Shown: positions 27,511 through 36,061 of the stretch, one piece after another
How the letters are laid out: each line of letters starts with the position of its first letter
Position numbering within the stretch: the stretch's first letter is position 1
DNA from: JAOSJL01 sp963704035
GTDB taxonomy: Bacteria; Actinomycetota; Acidimicrobiia; IMCC26256; JAOSJL01
Reading direction: 5' to 3'
NCBI GenBank assembly: GCA_963704035.1
Contig: CAVPGR010000004.1
Coordinates: forward strand, 992,001-1,056,000
DNA: 64,000 bases
The notes under the pieces: model-generated
Told to the model about the DNA's origin: nothing
Databases searched by the model: none
Seen by the model: only the letters and a program-made list of their open reading frames with translations
Made by a program: the position numbers and the translations under genes

Positions 27511-28275
27511 GTGGAGATCGAAGAGGTCAACGCGCTCGCGTATCTCGCCGCGTTCGGAGGCGGCATCATCTCCTTTCTCTCCCCGTGCGTTCTCCCCCTC
27601 GTTCCGGGCTACCTCTCGATCGTGACGGGCCTCGACGTGGCCGAGATCCAGGACGGCGGCCGGGACACGATGGTCCGGATCACGCGAGACACCGGTCTGT
27701 TCGTCCTCGGCTTCACGGTGGTGTTCGTGGCTCTCGGCGTCTCCGCTGCCACAGCCGGGAGCGTGTTCCTCGACAACCAGGCTCTGCTCACCAGGATCTC
27801 CGGCGTGATCCTGCTGTCGATGGCCCTGTTCATGCTCGGGTCGCTCTTCCTCCAGGCTCCGTGGCTCTACCAGGAGAAGCGGTTCCAGCCCAACACGGGG
27901 AAGCTGGGTCCGTTCGCTCCGCCCGTGGCCGGTGCGGCATTCGGATTCGGATGGACCCCGTGCATCGGACCGGTTCTCGGTTCGATTCTCGCCATCGCCG
28001 CCACCCAGGGCCGCGCGTGGGAGGGCGGGTCCCTCCTGTTCGTGTATTCCCTGGGCCTCGGGATCCCCTTCCTCATCACCGGGCTCGCGTTCGGCCGGAT
28101 GGCAGGGACGTTTGCGTGGGTGAAGAGACACTTCACCGCCATCGTGGCGGGGTCGGCTGTCGTGCTCGGAATATTCGGGGTCCTTCTCATCTTCGACAGC
28201 CTCAGTTGGGTCTCGTCACAGCTCATCGAATTCATGGACTCACTCGGACTCAGCCGGATCACACGTCTCGGGTAG
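27511..28275 (+). CDS. ccdA: CcdA-family thiol-disulfide transport membrane protein
   Basis: 254 aa, about six membrane helices. The two reactive cysteines are in the conserved LSPCVLPLVPGYLS (helix 1) and GWTPCIGPVLGS (helix 4) motifs. The family carries electrons across the membrane to extracytoplasmic thioredoxins used in cytochrome c maturation. The start is GTG 27511. Followed 32 bp later by its likely partner, a TlpA-like thioredoxin, and divergent from a sigma/anti-sigma pair that may control it. Confidence 0.92.
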   Translation: MEIEEVNALAYLAAFGGGIISFLSPCVLPLVPGYLSIVTGLDVAEIQDGGRDTMVRITRDTGLFVLGFTVVFVALGVSAATAGSVFLDNQALLTRISGVILLSMALFMLGSLFLQAPWLYQEKRFQPNTGKLGPFAPPVAGAAFGFGWTPCIGPVLGSILAIAATQGRAWEGGSLLFVYSLGLGIPFLITGLAFGRMAGTFAWVKRHFTAIVAGSAVVLGIFGVLLIFDSLSWVSSQLIEFMDSLGLSRITRLG

Positions 28276-28307
28276 CGGACGAGACGACCGAACAAGAAGG
28301 GACCGCA

Positions 28308-28949
28308 GTGTCGAACAACGCACCGGAGAAGGGGAACACCGCACCGAAGGGCCCCCCGACCCGCGGTCGCGCCACGGCGCGCGCCGACGCGGAGTCGTCG
28401 GCTCGGCGTAGTCGGCTCATGGTCGTCGGCGTCGTGGTCGCAGGGGTGGCCATCCTCGCCGGCGTGATCGTGGCGGCCGTGGTGCTGAAGGACGACGGCG
28501 CCACGGGTGAGGTGTCCGACGTCTCCTTCGACCTGCCTGCTCTGGAAGCGCCCGAGGGTGAGCGCGTCACTCTCGCCGGTTACGAGGGCACACCGGTCGT
28601 CGTGAACTTCTTCGCCTCGTGGTGCCCGACCTGTGACCAGGAGCTTCCCGACTTCAACACCGCCGCCGACGAGTACGCCGGCGAGGTGGAGTTCGTCTTC
28701 GTGAACGCCCTCGAAAACGCCGACTGGAGGCCGATGGCGGAGCGCAACGGAATCCTCGACAACACCCTGGCGAAGGACGTCGGGCCCGACAACAACGAGC
28801 TCTACCTCGAGGTCGGTGGTGCTGTCGGCCTGCCGATCACGGCGTTCTACGACGCCGAGGGCAACCTCGTGCACACCGAGCTCCAGGGCATGACCCTGGC
28901 CACCTTGCAGGAGCAGATCCGCCAGTCGTTCGGGGTCGCTCCGGCCTAG
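28308..28949 (+). CDS. TlpA/ResA-like membrane-anchored thioredoxin
   Basis: 213 aa. A cytoplasmic basic N-terminus and one helix (LMVVGVVVAGVAILAGVIVAAVVL) are followed by a thioredoxin fold with FFASWCPTCDQELPDF (CxxC) and the cis-Pro region VGLPITAFYD. It would reduce disulfides outside the membrane, receiving electrons from CcdA just upstream. The start is GTG 28308 (VSNNAPEKG); the frame upstream overlaps ccdA. Confidence 0.9.
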   Translation: MSNNAPEKGNTAPKGPPTRGRATARADAESSARRSRLMVVGVVVAGVAILAGVIVAAVVLKDDGATGEVSDVSFDLPALEAPEGERVTLAGYEGTPVVVNFFASWCPTCDQELPDFNTAADEYAGEVEFVFVNALENADWRPMAERNGILDNTLAKDVGPDNNELYLEVGGAVGLPITAFYDAEGNLVHTELQGMTLATLQEQIRQSFGVAPA

Positions 28950-28967
28950 AGAAGCCGTTACCCGCTA

Positions 28968-29384
28968 TCAGCGCCTGCCGCGTCGGGCGCGCCACACGGC
29001 GAAGACGCCGGCGAGAACGGTGAGGCCGATCTTCGTGAAGTCGAGGACCGGTCGGACTCTCACGCCGTCGGGTCCGACCTCGATCACGGCGACGGGGCGC
29101 GCCTCGGCGTGTCCGCCGCCGCCTCCTCCGCCGCCGCCGTCCATGCCGACGGTGACCTCGTCGTCGCCGCCACCACCGAAGCCGAAACCACCGGATCTGT
29201 GGATCGTCGCGGCCGCGATGACGACGGTCTCGCCGACTCTCTCGGGCTCACCGAAGACCTGCGAAGCCGTCATACCCTCCACGAAACGGGCGAGCAACGC
29301 CTCGGAACGGTCGCCCGCCCGCTGAATGAAGCCGACAACAGACTCGCCGTCGTCTTCCGGTCCATTGCCGGTGACACCGCTCAT
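28968..29384 (-). CDS. GerW-family (YtfJ-like) protein
   Basis: 138 aa. The pattern VFGEPERVGETVVIAAATIHRSGGFGFGGG, a glycine-rich stretch, and AEARPVAVIEVGPDGVRVRPVLD match the GerW/YtfJ family, first known from Bacillus spores but common in non-sporulating actinobacteria. A short hydrophobic C-terminus (IGLTVLAGVFAVW) ends in a basic tail. It overlaps the upstream gene by 4 nt, indicating an operon of two. The function outside spore formers is unknown. Confidence 0.85.
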   Translation of the reverse strand: MSGVTGNGPEDDGESVVGFIQRAGDRSEALLARFVEGMTASQVFGEPERVGETVVIAAATIHRSGGFGFGGGGDDEVTVGMDGGGGGGGGGHAEARPVAVIEVGPDGVRVRPVLDFTKIGLTVLAGVFAVWRARRGRR

Positions 29385-29653
29385 GCGGCCCTCCTCCTTC
29401 GTCGCAGGACGACGAGCGCCCCGCAGATGATGACGACACCGAGTCGCAGAATCCGTTCGGCGTCACGGATTCGCACCGTGCGCGACTTCCCGTCGGTACC
29501 ACTGACGCGGACCTGAGCCGGTCGTATGCATTGCCGGACGAACCCGCCGCGACGTCCTGCGATGGCGGTGGTCGTCACTCGGGCCACCGGCGTCACGGAA
29601 TGGCCCGCAACCACCGTGGTCGAACCGAAGAGCTCCAGCGTCCGTCGTGGCAC
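29381..29653 (-). CDS. Small protein coupled to the GerW-family gene
   Basis: 90 aa, no family recognised. The sequence is basic, with a C-terminal hydrophobic helix (LRLGVVIICGALVVLRRRRRAA) like a tail anchor. ATG 29653 start; its stop overlaps the GerW-family start by 4 nt. Divergent from the HTH-PASTA gene. Confidence 0.6.
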   Translation of the reverse strand: MPRRTLELFGSTTVVAGHSVTPVARVTTTAIAGRRGGFVRQCIRPAQVRVSGTDGKSRTVRIRDAERILRLGVVIICGALVVLRRRRRAA

Positions 29654-29747
29654 ACGCCGACGCTACCGCTCCGAAAGAGGAGCCTCTCGCCCGGCGATTA
29701 CGATTGTCAGCGACCGGAGGCCCCTTTCCCCAAGGCGACCACTTCCC

Positions 29748-30761
29748 GTGACGACACCGAACGACGGCAGTTCCGACAGCGGCGCCTCCAGCGGAGCGCT
29801 GACGATCTCCGAGGCGGCCAAGGAGTGCTCCCTGTCGCGCTCGACGATCCGTCGGTTCGTCACACGTGAACGGTTCCCGAACGCATACCGCGTCAACGGC
29901 AGCGGACGCGGTGCCTGGCGGATCCCCCGCACAGATCTCGTGGCCGCCGGGCTGATCGACAAGGACGGGCCGGTCACCGGCGCGACGCCCACGACAAGCC
30001 CACCCGTCGCTGAAGCGGCCGCGGCCATTCCGCTTGGCCCGGGTCGTGATCCCGACGTTCTCGGAGCGATCCAGGATCTGGGGACACGGCTCCACAATCT
30101 CGAAGTGCAGGTCGCGCGTCTGCATCAGCGGGCCGACGTCGCCGACACGCTGTCGGCCGGACACGGCCGTGCCATCGAGGAACTGAGCGTCGACATCGAC
30201 GGCTACAAGCCGCGCCGGAGCGAACGCAGGCGTCCGCGCGGATCGACACGATCGCGCTGGCAACTCAATCTCACCTTCCTGACCATCGTTCTGATCGTGG
30301 CCGCCGGGCTCTACGTCTTCACGCGTCTTGGCGACGACACTCTCCCCACCGTGGAGGTTCCCGACGTCAGCAGCGACAATCCACCTGTCACCGACGTTGT
30401 CGACGTACCCGACGAGAGCGGGCTCGACACTGTGGTCACGTTCATCGAGAGCCCCGACACACGCCCAGGAAGCGTGCTCCGCCAGTCTCCCGAAGCGGGA
30501 AGCAGCGTCGAGGAGGGAACCGAGGTCACCCTCTTCGTCAGTGCGGGTACGGGTGAGGTGGACGTTCCGGACGTGTCCGGCGAGGCGATCAACGACGCCC
30601 GGGAACTCCTCTGGTTCAGCGGACTCAACGTCGAGGAGCCCGTCGAGCGGGTGATCAGCACCGAAGAAGTCGGTACCGTCGTGCGTACCGAACCCGAGGC
30701 CGGTGTGGTCGTTGAGCGTGGCGACACCGTGTCGGTCTTCGCCTCGGATGGAAACGGCTAG
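29748..30761 (+). CDS. Transmembrane HTH-PASTA protein (excisionase-type HTH, coiled coil, TM, two PASTA)
   Basis: 337 aa with an unusual order of parts. Residues ~16-66 are an excisionase/MerR-like helix-turn-helix (LTISEAAKECSLSRSTIRRF...GRGAWRIPRTDL). Residues ~103-150 are a coiled coil (LGTRLHNLEVQVARLHQRAD). A basic segment precedes one membrane helix (~172-193, LNLTFLTIVLIVAAGLYVFT), and two PASTA domains (~205-266 and ~270-333, the second more typical) lie outside. By known use of each part, this would bind DNA on one side of the membrane and sense peptidoglycan fragments on the other. The start is GTG 29748 (MTTPNDGSS); longer frames overlap the divergent gene. Confidence 0.75.
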   Translation: MTTPNDGSSDSGASSGALTISEAAKECSLSRSTIRRFVTRERFPNAYRVNGSGRGAWRIPRTDLVAAGLIDKDGPVTGATPTTSPPVAEAAAAIPLGPGRDPDVLGAIQDLGTRLHNLEVQVARLHQRADVADTLSAGHGRAIEELSVDIDGYKPRRSERRRPRGSTRSRWQLNLTFLTIVLIVAAGLYVFTRLGDDTLPTVEVPDVSSDNPPVTDVVDVPDESGLDTVVTFIESPDTRPGSVLRQSPEAGSSVEEGTEVTLFVSAGTGEVDVPDVSGEAINDARELLWFSGLNVEEPVERVISTEEVGTVVRTEPEAGVVVERGDTVSVFASDGNG

Positions 30762-30802
30762 CTGGGCGGGAGCCTGGGCGCTGTTCCCTTGCCTCGACTC
30801 GG

Positions 30803-30825
30803 GTGGCGCGGGATACCCGCGCCAC
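30803..30825. terminator. Bidirectional hairpin between convergent genes
   Basis: Perfect inverted repeat GTGGCGCGGG with loop ATA, 42 bp after the HTH-PASTA stop and 39 bp from the end of the convergent histidine kinase gene. No T-tract. Confidence 0.6.
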
Positions 30826-30863
30826 TGACCCTCGTCTCGGGCCTTCGCCTCGGACGGTGGAGG

Positions 30864-32255
30864 CTAGGGAACAGGCAATCGGACGACGAAGGTCGCTCCC
30901 GGTCCCGGGGTGTCGTCGAGCTCCACCGATCCGCCGTGACGACCGACGATGTCGGACGTGATCGCCAGACCGAGACCGGTTCCGCCGTGATCACGATCGC
31001 GCGCGGTGTCGGCCCGGGTGAATCGCTCGAAGATCCGCTGAGCCTGGTCGGGTGGCACGCCCTCCCCGTCGTCCGAGATGCACAGGACCACAGTGTCCGC
31101 ATTCTCGTGGAGCGACACGGTCACGGCTGATGTGGCGTGTCGACGCGCGTTGTCGAGAAGATTCCGGACGGCACGTCTGAGCTGATCGGTATCGCCCGAC
31201 ACCTGCGCACCGGAGACGTCGGTGACGTCGATAGCGGGCCCTGAACCCGACCGGGCACGCGTGGCCTCGTGAAGAACGATCTCGTCGAGATCGACGCTGT
31301 CGCGTCCGGTCGGTATGACACCGGCGTCGCTGCGCGCGAGATAGAGGAGATCGTCGACCAACCGCTGGAGGCGACCCGTCTCCTCGAGAACGCTTCGATG
31401 GGTCGCCAGCGGATCCGCCGACGCGGGATGGGTCAGATCCACCTCGAGTTCGGAACGGATGCTGGTGAGAGGGCTCCGCAGTTCGTGGGACGCATCGGCG
31501 ACGAACCGACGTTGCCGCTCGTGAGCGGTCTCGATCCGCTCGAGCATCTCGTTCATCGTCGTGGCGAGCCGCCCGATCTCGTCGTCGCTCTCGGGCACGG
31601 GAACCCGCCGCTCCAACTCGTCCCCACCGATCTGGACGACCTCCGCTCGGATCGCCTCGACCGGCCGTAGGGCGCGGGCCACGACGAACCAGATCAGTGC
31701 GGCGAACAAGATCAGGACGATGGGCAGGACGACGACGAGTGTGAGCGTCAGGACCCGCACGCTCTCGTCGACCTCGTCGAGAGACGCTGCCGCGACCAAT
31801 GCCAGCGTTTGTCCGTCTACGTCGACGGGCCGCGTGAGCAACCGGAAGTCGTCCTTCGAATCCTCACCGATCGGAAGGCCGCTGACTGTGCGGATCTGTG
31901 GGGAGTCCGGTGTGGGGCCGCTGACCACCGCGGGCGCGTTCGCCACGCGCTCACTGGCGGCGACGACCTCGCCGTCGGGTGAGATGAGCTGGGCGAAACC
32001 CTCGTCGCCCACTCTGATCGTGAGACTGGTCGGGATCGTGCCACCCTCGAGAACGACCGTGAGTTCATCGGCGCTGACCGTGATCCGGTCGTCGAGGTTC
32101 TCGGTGAGGGCCTGGCGCTGCGCCGTGACCGACACGACCGCCGTGACGCCCAGGACACCGGCGACCGCCACCGTGGCGACAGCTGTGACGCGGAAGCGGA
32201 CGCTCCCGATGAAGCGACGGAACCGGCCCACCTTCTCCGCTCGCCGCTCAGCCAC
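30864..32255 (-). CDS. Two-component sensor histidine kinase
   Basis: 463 aa, classic layout: membrane helix (VTAVATVAVAGVLGVTAVVSV), extracytoplasmic sensor (~45-165), second helix (LTLTLVVVLPIVLILFAALIWFVV), HAMP, HisKA with SHELRSPLTSI, and HATPase (NLLDNARRH, DDGEGVPP, GGTGLGLAI). It overlaps the preceding response-regulator gene by 8 nt, so the two form one operon. The pairing with a divergent PepSY protein is typical of systems that sense envelope or antimicrobial stress. Confidence 0.92.
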   Translation of the reverse strand: MAERRAEKVGRFRRFIGSVRFRVTAVATVAVAGVLGVTAVVSVTAQRQALTENLDDRITVSADELTVVLEGGTIPTSLTIRVGDEGFAQLISPDGEVVAASERVANAPAVVSGPTPDSPQIRTVSGLPIGEDSKDDFRLLTRPVDVDGQTLALVAAASLDEVDESVRVLTLTLVVVLPIVLILFAALIWFVVARALRPVEAIRAEVVQIGGDELERRVPVPESDDEIGRLATTMNEMLERIETAHERQRRFVADASHELRSPLTSIRSELEVDLTHPASADPLATHRSVLEETGRLQRLVDDLLYLARSDAGVIPTGRDSVDLDEIVLHEATRARSGSGPAIDVTDVSGAQVSGDTDQLRRAVRNLLDNARRHATSAVTVSLHENADTVVLCISDDGEGVPPDQAQRIFERFTRADTARDRDHGGTGLGLAITSDIVGRHGGSVELDDTPGPGATFVVRLPVP

Positions 32256-32925
32256 CGTCAGCGTCCAGTCGGTAGCCCGCCCCGCGGATCGTCTCGATCG
32301 CCGACCGTCCGAACGGCTCGTCGATCTTGCGTCGGAGGTGACGGACGTACACCTCGACGATATTGGGATCGCCTTCGAAGTCGTAGTCCCAGACGCCCTC
32401 GAGGATCTCGGTCTTCGGGACGACCTCTCCCGCTCGCCGCATCAGGAAGGACAGAACGGCGAATTCGCGCGCGGTCAACGAGATCTCGATGTTTCCTCGG
32501 GTGCAGCGGTGACGTGCCGGATCGAGTGTGAGGTCTCCGGCCTGGACGGGTGCCGGCACGCTCCGGACCGATCTCCGCAAGAGAGCGCGCACCCGTGCCA
32601 CCAGAACGACGAACGAGAACGGTTTCGTGAGGTAGTCGTCGGCACCCGTGTCGAGAGCTTCGGCCTCGTCGAGCTCGCCGTCTTTGGCCGTCAACATCAG
32701 AACCGGCGTCCAGTCGCCCGCCTCACGAAGTGCCGCGCACACCTCGTAGCCGTTCTTGCCCGGAAGCATGATGTCGAGCACGATCGCGTCGTACTCGTGC
32801 TCGGTGGCCATCCACAACCCGTCGACACCGTCGAGCGTGACGTCGACCGCGAATCCCTCGGCTTCCATGCCGCGCCGGACCGCTGCCGCCACCTTCTTCT
32901 CGTCCTCGACCACCAGTATCCGCAT
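32248..32925 (-). CDS. OmpR-family response regulator
   Basis: 225 aa. The receiver domain has the acidic pair EDE, the phospho-acceptor Asp in AIVLDIMLPGKNG, and LTAKDGELDEAEALDTGADDYLTKPF with the conserved Lys. The winged-helix DNA-binding domain ends in VYVRHLRRKID...IRGAGYRL. ATG 32925 start (MRILVVEDEKK). Divergent from the PepSY gene, with tandem TTCAG repeats in the 225 bp between them. Confidence 0.95.
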   Translation of the reverse strand: MRILVVEDEKKVAAAVRRGMEAEGFAVDVTLDGVDGLWMATEHEYDAIVLDIMLPGKNGYEVCAALREAGDWTPVLMLTAKDGELDEAEALDTGADDYLTKPFSFVVLVARVRALLRRSVRSVPAPVQAGDLTLDPARHRCTRGNIEISLTAREFAVLSFLMRRAGEVVPKTEILEGVWDYDFEGDPNIVEVYVRHLRRKIDEPFGRSAIETIRGAGYRLDADGG

Positions 32926-32989
32926 GAGCCCTGTCCTCGATCGGGACTCGGCCGAGCTGACGCTCCGGCCACCATCCTGTCCGCTTGCG

Positions 32990-33090
32990 CTGAACGCCGG
33001 CTGAATTTCCGCGGCGGAGCCGCTGCACCCCCGCCAGAACGCCGTTCTGAGGCCCTCCGGTTCGTTCAGGTCCGTTCAGGTCGGCTTCAG
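32990..33090. promoter_or_regulatory. Tandem TTCAG repeats in the divergent response-regulator/PepSY promoter
   Basis: On the + strand, TTCAG occurs three times at 33,065, 33,075 and 33,086 (GTTCAGGTCC, GTTCAGGTCG, GCTTCAG), spaced 10-11 bp. On the - strand, facing the regulator gene, ATTCAG (33,001-33,006) and GTTCAG (32,990-32,995) are spaced 11 bp. A short palindrome AGAACGCCGTTCT lies between (33,036-33,048). Direct repeats at one helical turn are how OmpR/PhoP-type dimers bind, so these are probable operators for the regulator at 32,248. Confidence 0.6.
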
Positions 33091-33150
33091 CACGTCTCCG
33101 CCATGATCGTGGGTGCACGACGCATACCCACCAGGAGGAACGAGGACACC

Positions 33151-33495
33151 ATGAAGCGTCGCACGAAGTTCACCATCGCCGGCGTCGCAGCGGCGGTCGC
33201 CGTCGTCGGCGCGGGAACCGGGATCGGGGTCGCCTCATCCGGCGGTGACGACCAGCCGCTCGTCGGCACGGATCTCGACCAGGCCACGGCCGCCGCTCTC
33301 GAGCACACGGGAGGAGGAACGGTCACCGAGACCGAGATCGGAGACGACGGGGCTGCCTACGGCGTGGAGATTCAGCTCGACGACGGGAGCCAGGTCGAGG
33401 TCAACCTCGACAAGGACTTCCAGGTCATCGGTTCTGCAGCCGACGACGACGGTCCGGGGAACAAGGACGACGGCGACAGCAGCGACGACAACTGA
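33151..33495 (+). CDS. PepSY-domain exported protein
   Basis: 114 aa. A signal sequence or anchor (FTIAGVAAAVAVVGAGTGIGVASSG) is followed by one PepSY-like domain (LDQATAAALEHTGGGTVTETEIGDDGAAYGVEIQLDDGSQVEVNLDKDFQVIG) and an acidic tail (DDDGPGNKDDGDSSDDN). Such proteins are common targets and possible modulators of adjacent two-component systems. ATG 33151 with AGGAGG upstream; the TTCAG repeats lie ~60-90 bp upstream of the start. Confidence 0.87.
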   Translation: MKRRTKFTIAGVAAAVAVVGAGTGIGVASSGGDDQPLVGTDLDQATAAALEHTGGGTVTETEIGDDGAAYGVEIQLDDGSQVEVNLDKDFQVIGSAADDDGPGNKDDGDSSDDN

Positions 33496-33619
33496 TCGTC
33501 GGCCGTTTCGTCGGTCACCACCGAACGAATCGTCGGCCCCCGCGTCCGGCCTCGGGCACCGTCGCCCGGGGTCGTGACGCGTTCTTCGGGGAGAAGATGG
33601 TGCCGGGTTAGTCTGAAAC

Positions 33620-36061
33620 GTGACACCGGGACGGCACGAATCCGAGATCGAGAATCTCAGTGCCGAGTTCTCCGCTGTGCGCGCGGAGCTCGAGCAACTC
33701 CGCGACCACGACCACATCCGCACCACGATGGAGTGGATCGCGACGACTCGCCTCGACGACGACCCCCTCGTGTCGGTCATCGTCCCGACCCGCGATCGGC
33801 GCGACCGGCTGGAAGCGGCGATCGGTTCCGTTTCCCGGCAGCTCTACGAGAACTGGGAGATCGTCGTCGTCGATGACGGCAGTACCGACGACACACCCGC
33901 TCTTCTCGACACCCTGATCGATGAACGAATCCGTCGCTTCCACTCCGACGGTGCGGGCGTCTGTGCGGCACGCAACCTGGCGCTCGATCACGCCAAGGGA
34001 GACCTGTGCACCTACCTCGACGACGACAACCTCATGCACCCGCTCTGGCTGAAGACTGTCGCGTGGGCCGGTTCCAACTGGCCCCAGAGCGATGTCTTCT
34101 ACGGGGCACGCGTGTTCGACAACTTCGAGCGCGCCCACGGTCTGAGCGACTCGGGGACTCCGTGGATGCAGTTCATCCCCTGGGACCGCACCCGGGTCGA
34201 GCACTTCAACATCCTCGACATGAACGTCATCGCCCACCGCAGTGGGCTTCCCGAGGCGCACTTCGACGAGAGCCTCTCCGAATACGGCGACTGGGATCTC
34301 GTCCTGCGCCTCACGCAGCTTCGACCCCCCGTACGGGTACCCGCCATCGCGTGCGCCTACTCAACCGATGCCGATGGCCGTCTTTCCGGCTCCGAGGGCG
34401 GGCCGGCAGAGATCGCCAGGATCCGCGAGAAGATCTCCGGGCCGGGACGGTACGCCGCCGCCCCCGGTGAACAGCGCACCCGCGTGCTCATGGTCGGTCT
34501 CGACGCCCTCGATCCCGGGATTGCGCGTCGCCTCGCCGCTGAGGGGCGCCTGCCCCACTTCGCTTCTCTACTCGCCTCGTCGACCCGAGTCGCCGTCCGC
34601 AGCCCGCTCGGGATCCACTCCAGTGCCGCGTGGCCAACCGTGTTCACGGGGCGCGGAGCCGGCGAGCACGGCTACCACTGCTGGGTCGAGACCACGCCCG
34701 ACTACGAGGACCACTGGACCGACGTCGCCGAGGACGTCGCAGGCACACCCTTCTGGGAAGTGCTGAGCAGGGCCGGCCGGCGCTCCGCTGTCCTCGACGT
34801 ACCGCACTCGCTTCCGGACCCCGACCACGACGGGGTGCAGCTCATCGAATGGGGTTGCCACGACCGCCACCACGGCACGAGTTCTGTACCCCGATCACTT
34901 GCCGATGAGCTGACCGAGCGGTTCGGGCAACATCCCGTCGGATGCAACGACAATCCCACGGGTCTTCCTTCCTTCGCCCCGTGCGACTACGCCCACCGAT
35001 CGGGCGACCACCGGACCACCGACGAAGCCCGATCCCTGTTCGACGACATCCTCATCGGACAGGCCCGCAAGGACGCCGTCTCACTGTCGCTGCTGAGCGA
35101 GGGCGGCTGGGATCTCTTCCTGACCGTTCTCGGCGAGAGTCATTGCACGGGTCACCAGTTGTGGGCCGTACACGACGCCGAGCACCCGTGGCACGACGCC
35201 TCTGTCGCCGCCGGGCTCGGTGACCCGGTCGAGATCGTCTACGAGCGCCTCGACCGCACGCTCGGGCGGCTCATCGCCGCTGCCGGCGACGACGCCTCGG
35301 TCCTCGTGCTCGTTCCCCATGGAATGGGGCCGCACTACAGCGGCACCCCCTTGCTCGATCAGGTTCTGCATCGCATCGAAGTGGCCGACAGCGGCGGTCC
35401 GCAGGGAGGCGCGTTCACACGTGTCGCCAAATCGCTGTGGGGAGCACTGCCCGACCGCATCGATGAATTTCTTCGTCGTCGCATCGCCACTCTCCTCCGG
35501 TCGCGGCTCTCCCGGGGAGACACGCCACCCGATGAGATCCCTCCGCGCCGGGACCGCCGCTGGTTTCGGCCTCCGAGCGACGAGCCCTTCGGCCCGATTC
35601 GCCTCAACGTGATCGGTCGCGAGACCAACGGGAAGATCGCGCCGGGTACGGAGTTCGACGCAGTGTGTGACCATCTCCGGGACGAGCTCCTCGACCTGAT
35701 CAACGTGGAAACCGGCGAACCGGCGGTTCGTGACGTGGTGCGCAGCGACACCGTGTACCCGCGCCGACCCGACGACACCCTTGCGGACCTGTTCGTGGCG
35801 TGGAACTCCGACCGGCCTGTCGAGGCCGTCTACTCGCGCCGTGTGGGTCTCGTCGTCCAGCGCCAGACCCACTGGCGCACGGGTGACCACCCCGCCGATG
35901 GGATTTTCCTCGCCTCGGGGCCACACATCGCCGAGGACGTCGACCTGCCCCCGGTCGACCCCGAGGACATCGCCCCGACCGTGTGCGCACTTCTCGGCGT
36001 TGATCTCCCCGACGCCACCGGAGCAGCGGTTGAACTGAAGAGGGTCAGGTCCAGTCGGTGA
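33620..36061 (+). CDS. Fusion of family 2 glycosyltransferase and AlkP-superfamily phosphodiesterase
   Basis: 813 aa. Residues ~1-45 form a short coiled coil. Residues ~50-275 are a GT-A glycosyltransferase family 2 domain (VSVIVPTRDRRDRLEAAIGS, VVVDDGSTDDT, a DDD metal motif at 134-136, an EYGDWDLVLR acceptor loop). Residues ~288-805 are a type I phosphodiesterase/nucleotide-pyrophosphatase domain (VLMVGLDALDPGIARRL, nucleophile region HSSAAWPTVFTGRGAGEHG, VPHGMGPHYSG metal ligands, late ASGPHIAE and PEDIAPTVCALLGV). No signal peptide or membrane helix is visible, so it may be cytoplasmic. GTG 33620 start. The frame is intact across the junction, so the fusion looks real. Substrate unknown. 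The 3' end overlaps the convergent DUF2505 gene by 17 nt. Confidence 0.82.
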   Translation: MTPGRHESEIENLSAEFSAVRAELEQLRDHDHIRTTMEWIATTRLDDDPLVSVIVPTRDRRDRLEAAIGSVSRQLYENWEIVVVDDGSTDDTPALLDTLIDERIRRFHSDGAGVCAARNLALDHAKGDLCTYLDDDNLMHPLWLKTVAWAGSNWPQSDVFYGARVFDNFERAHGLSDSGTPWMQFIPWDRTRVEHFNILDMNVIAHRSGLPEAHFDESLSEYGDWDLVLRLTQLRPPVRVPAIACAYSTDADGRLSGSEGGPAEIARIREKISGPGRYAAAPGEQRTRVLMVGLDALDPGIARRLAAEGRLPHFASLLASSTRVAVRSPLGIHSSAAWPTVFTGRGAGEHGYHCWVETTPDYEDHWTDVAEDVAGTPFWEVLSRAGRRSAVLDVPHSLPDPDHDGVQLIEWGCHDRHHGTSSVPRSLADELTERFGQHPVGCNDNPTGLPSFAPCDYAHRSGDHRTTDEARSLFDDILIGQARKDAVSLSLLSEGGWDLFLTVLGESHCTGHQLWAVHDAEHPWHDASVAAGLGDPVEIVYERLDRTLGRLIAAAGDDASVLVLVPHGMGPHYSGTPLLDQVLHRIEVADSGGPQGGAFTRVAKSLWGALPDRIDEFLRRRIATLLRSRLSRGDTPPDEIPPRRDRRWFRPPSDEPFGPIRLNVIGRETNGKIAPGTEFDAVCDHLRDELLDLINVETGEPAVRDVVRSDTVYPRRPDDTLADLFVAWNSDRPVEAVYSRRVGLVVQRQTHWRTGDHPADGIFLASGPHIAEDVDLPPVDPEDIAPTVCALLGVDLPDATGAAVELKRVRSSR

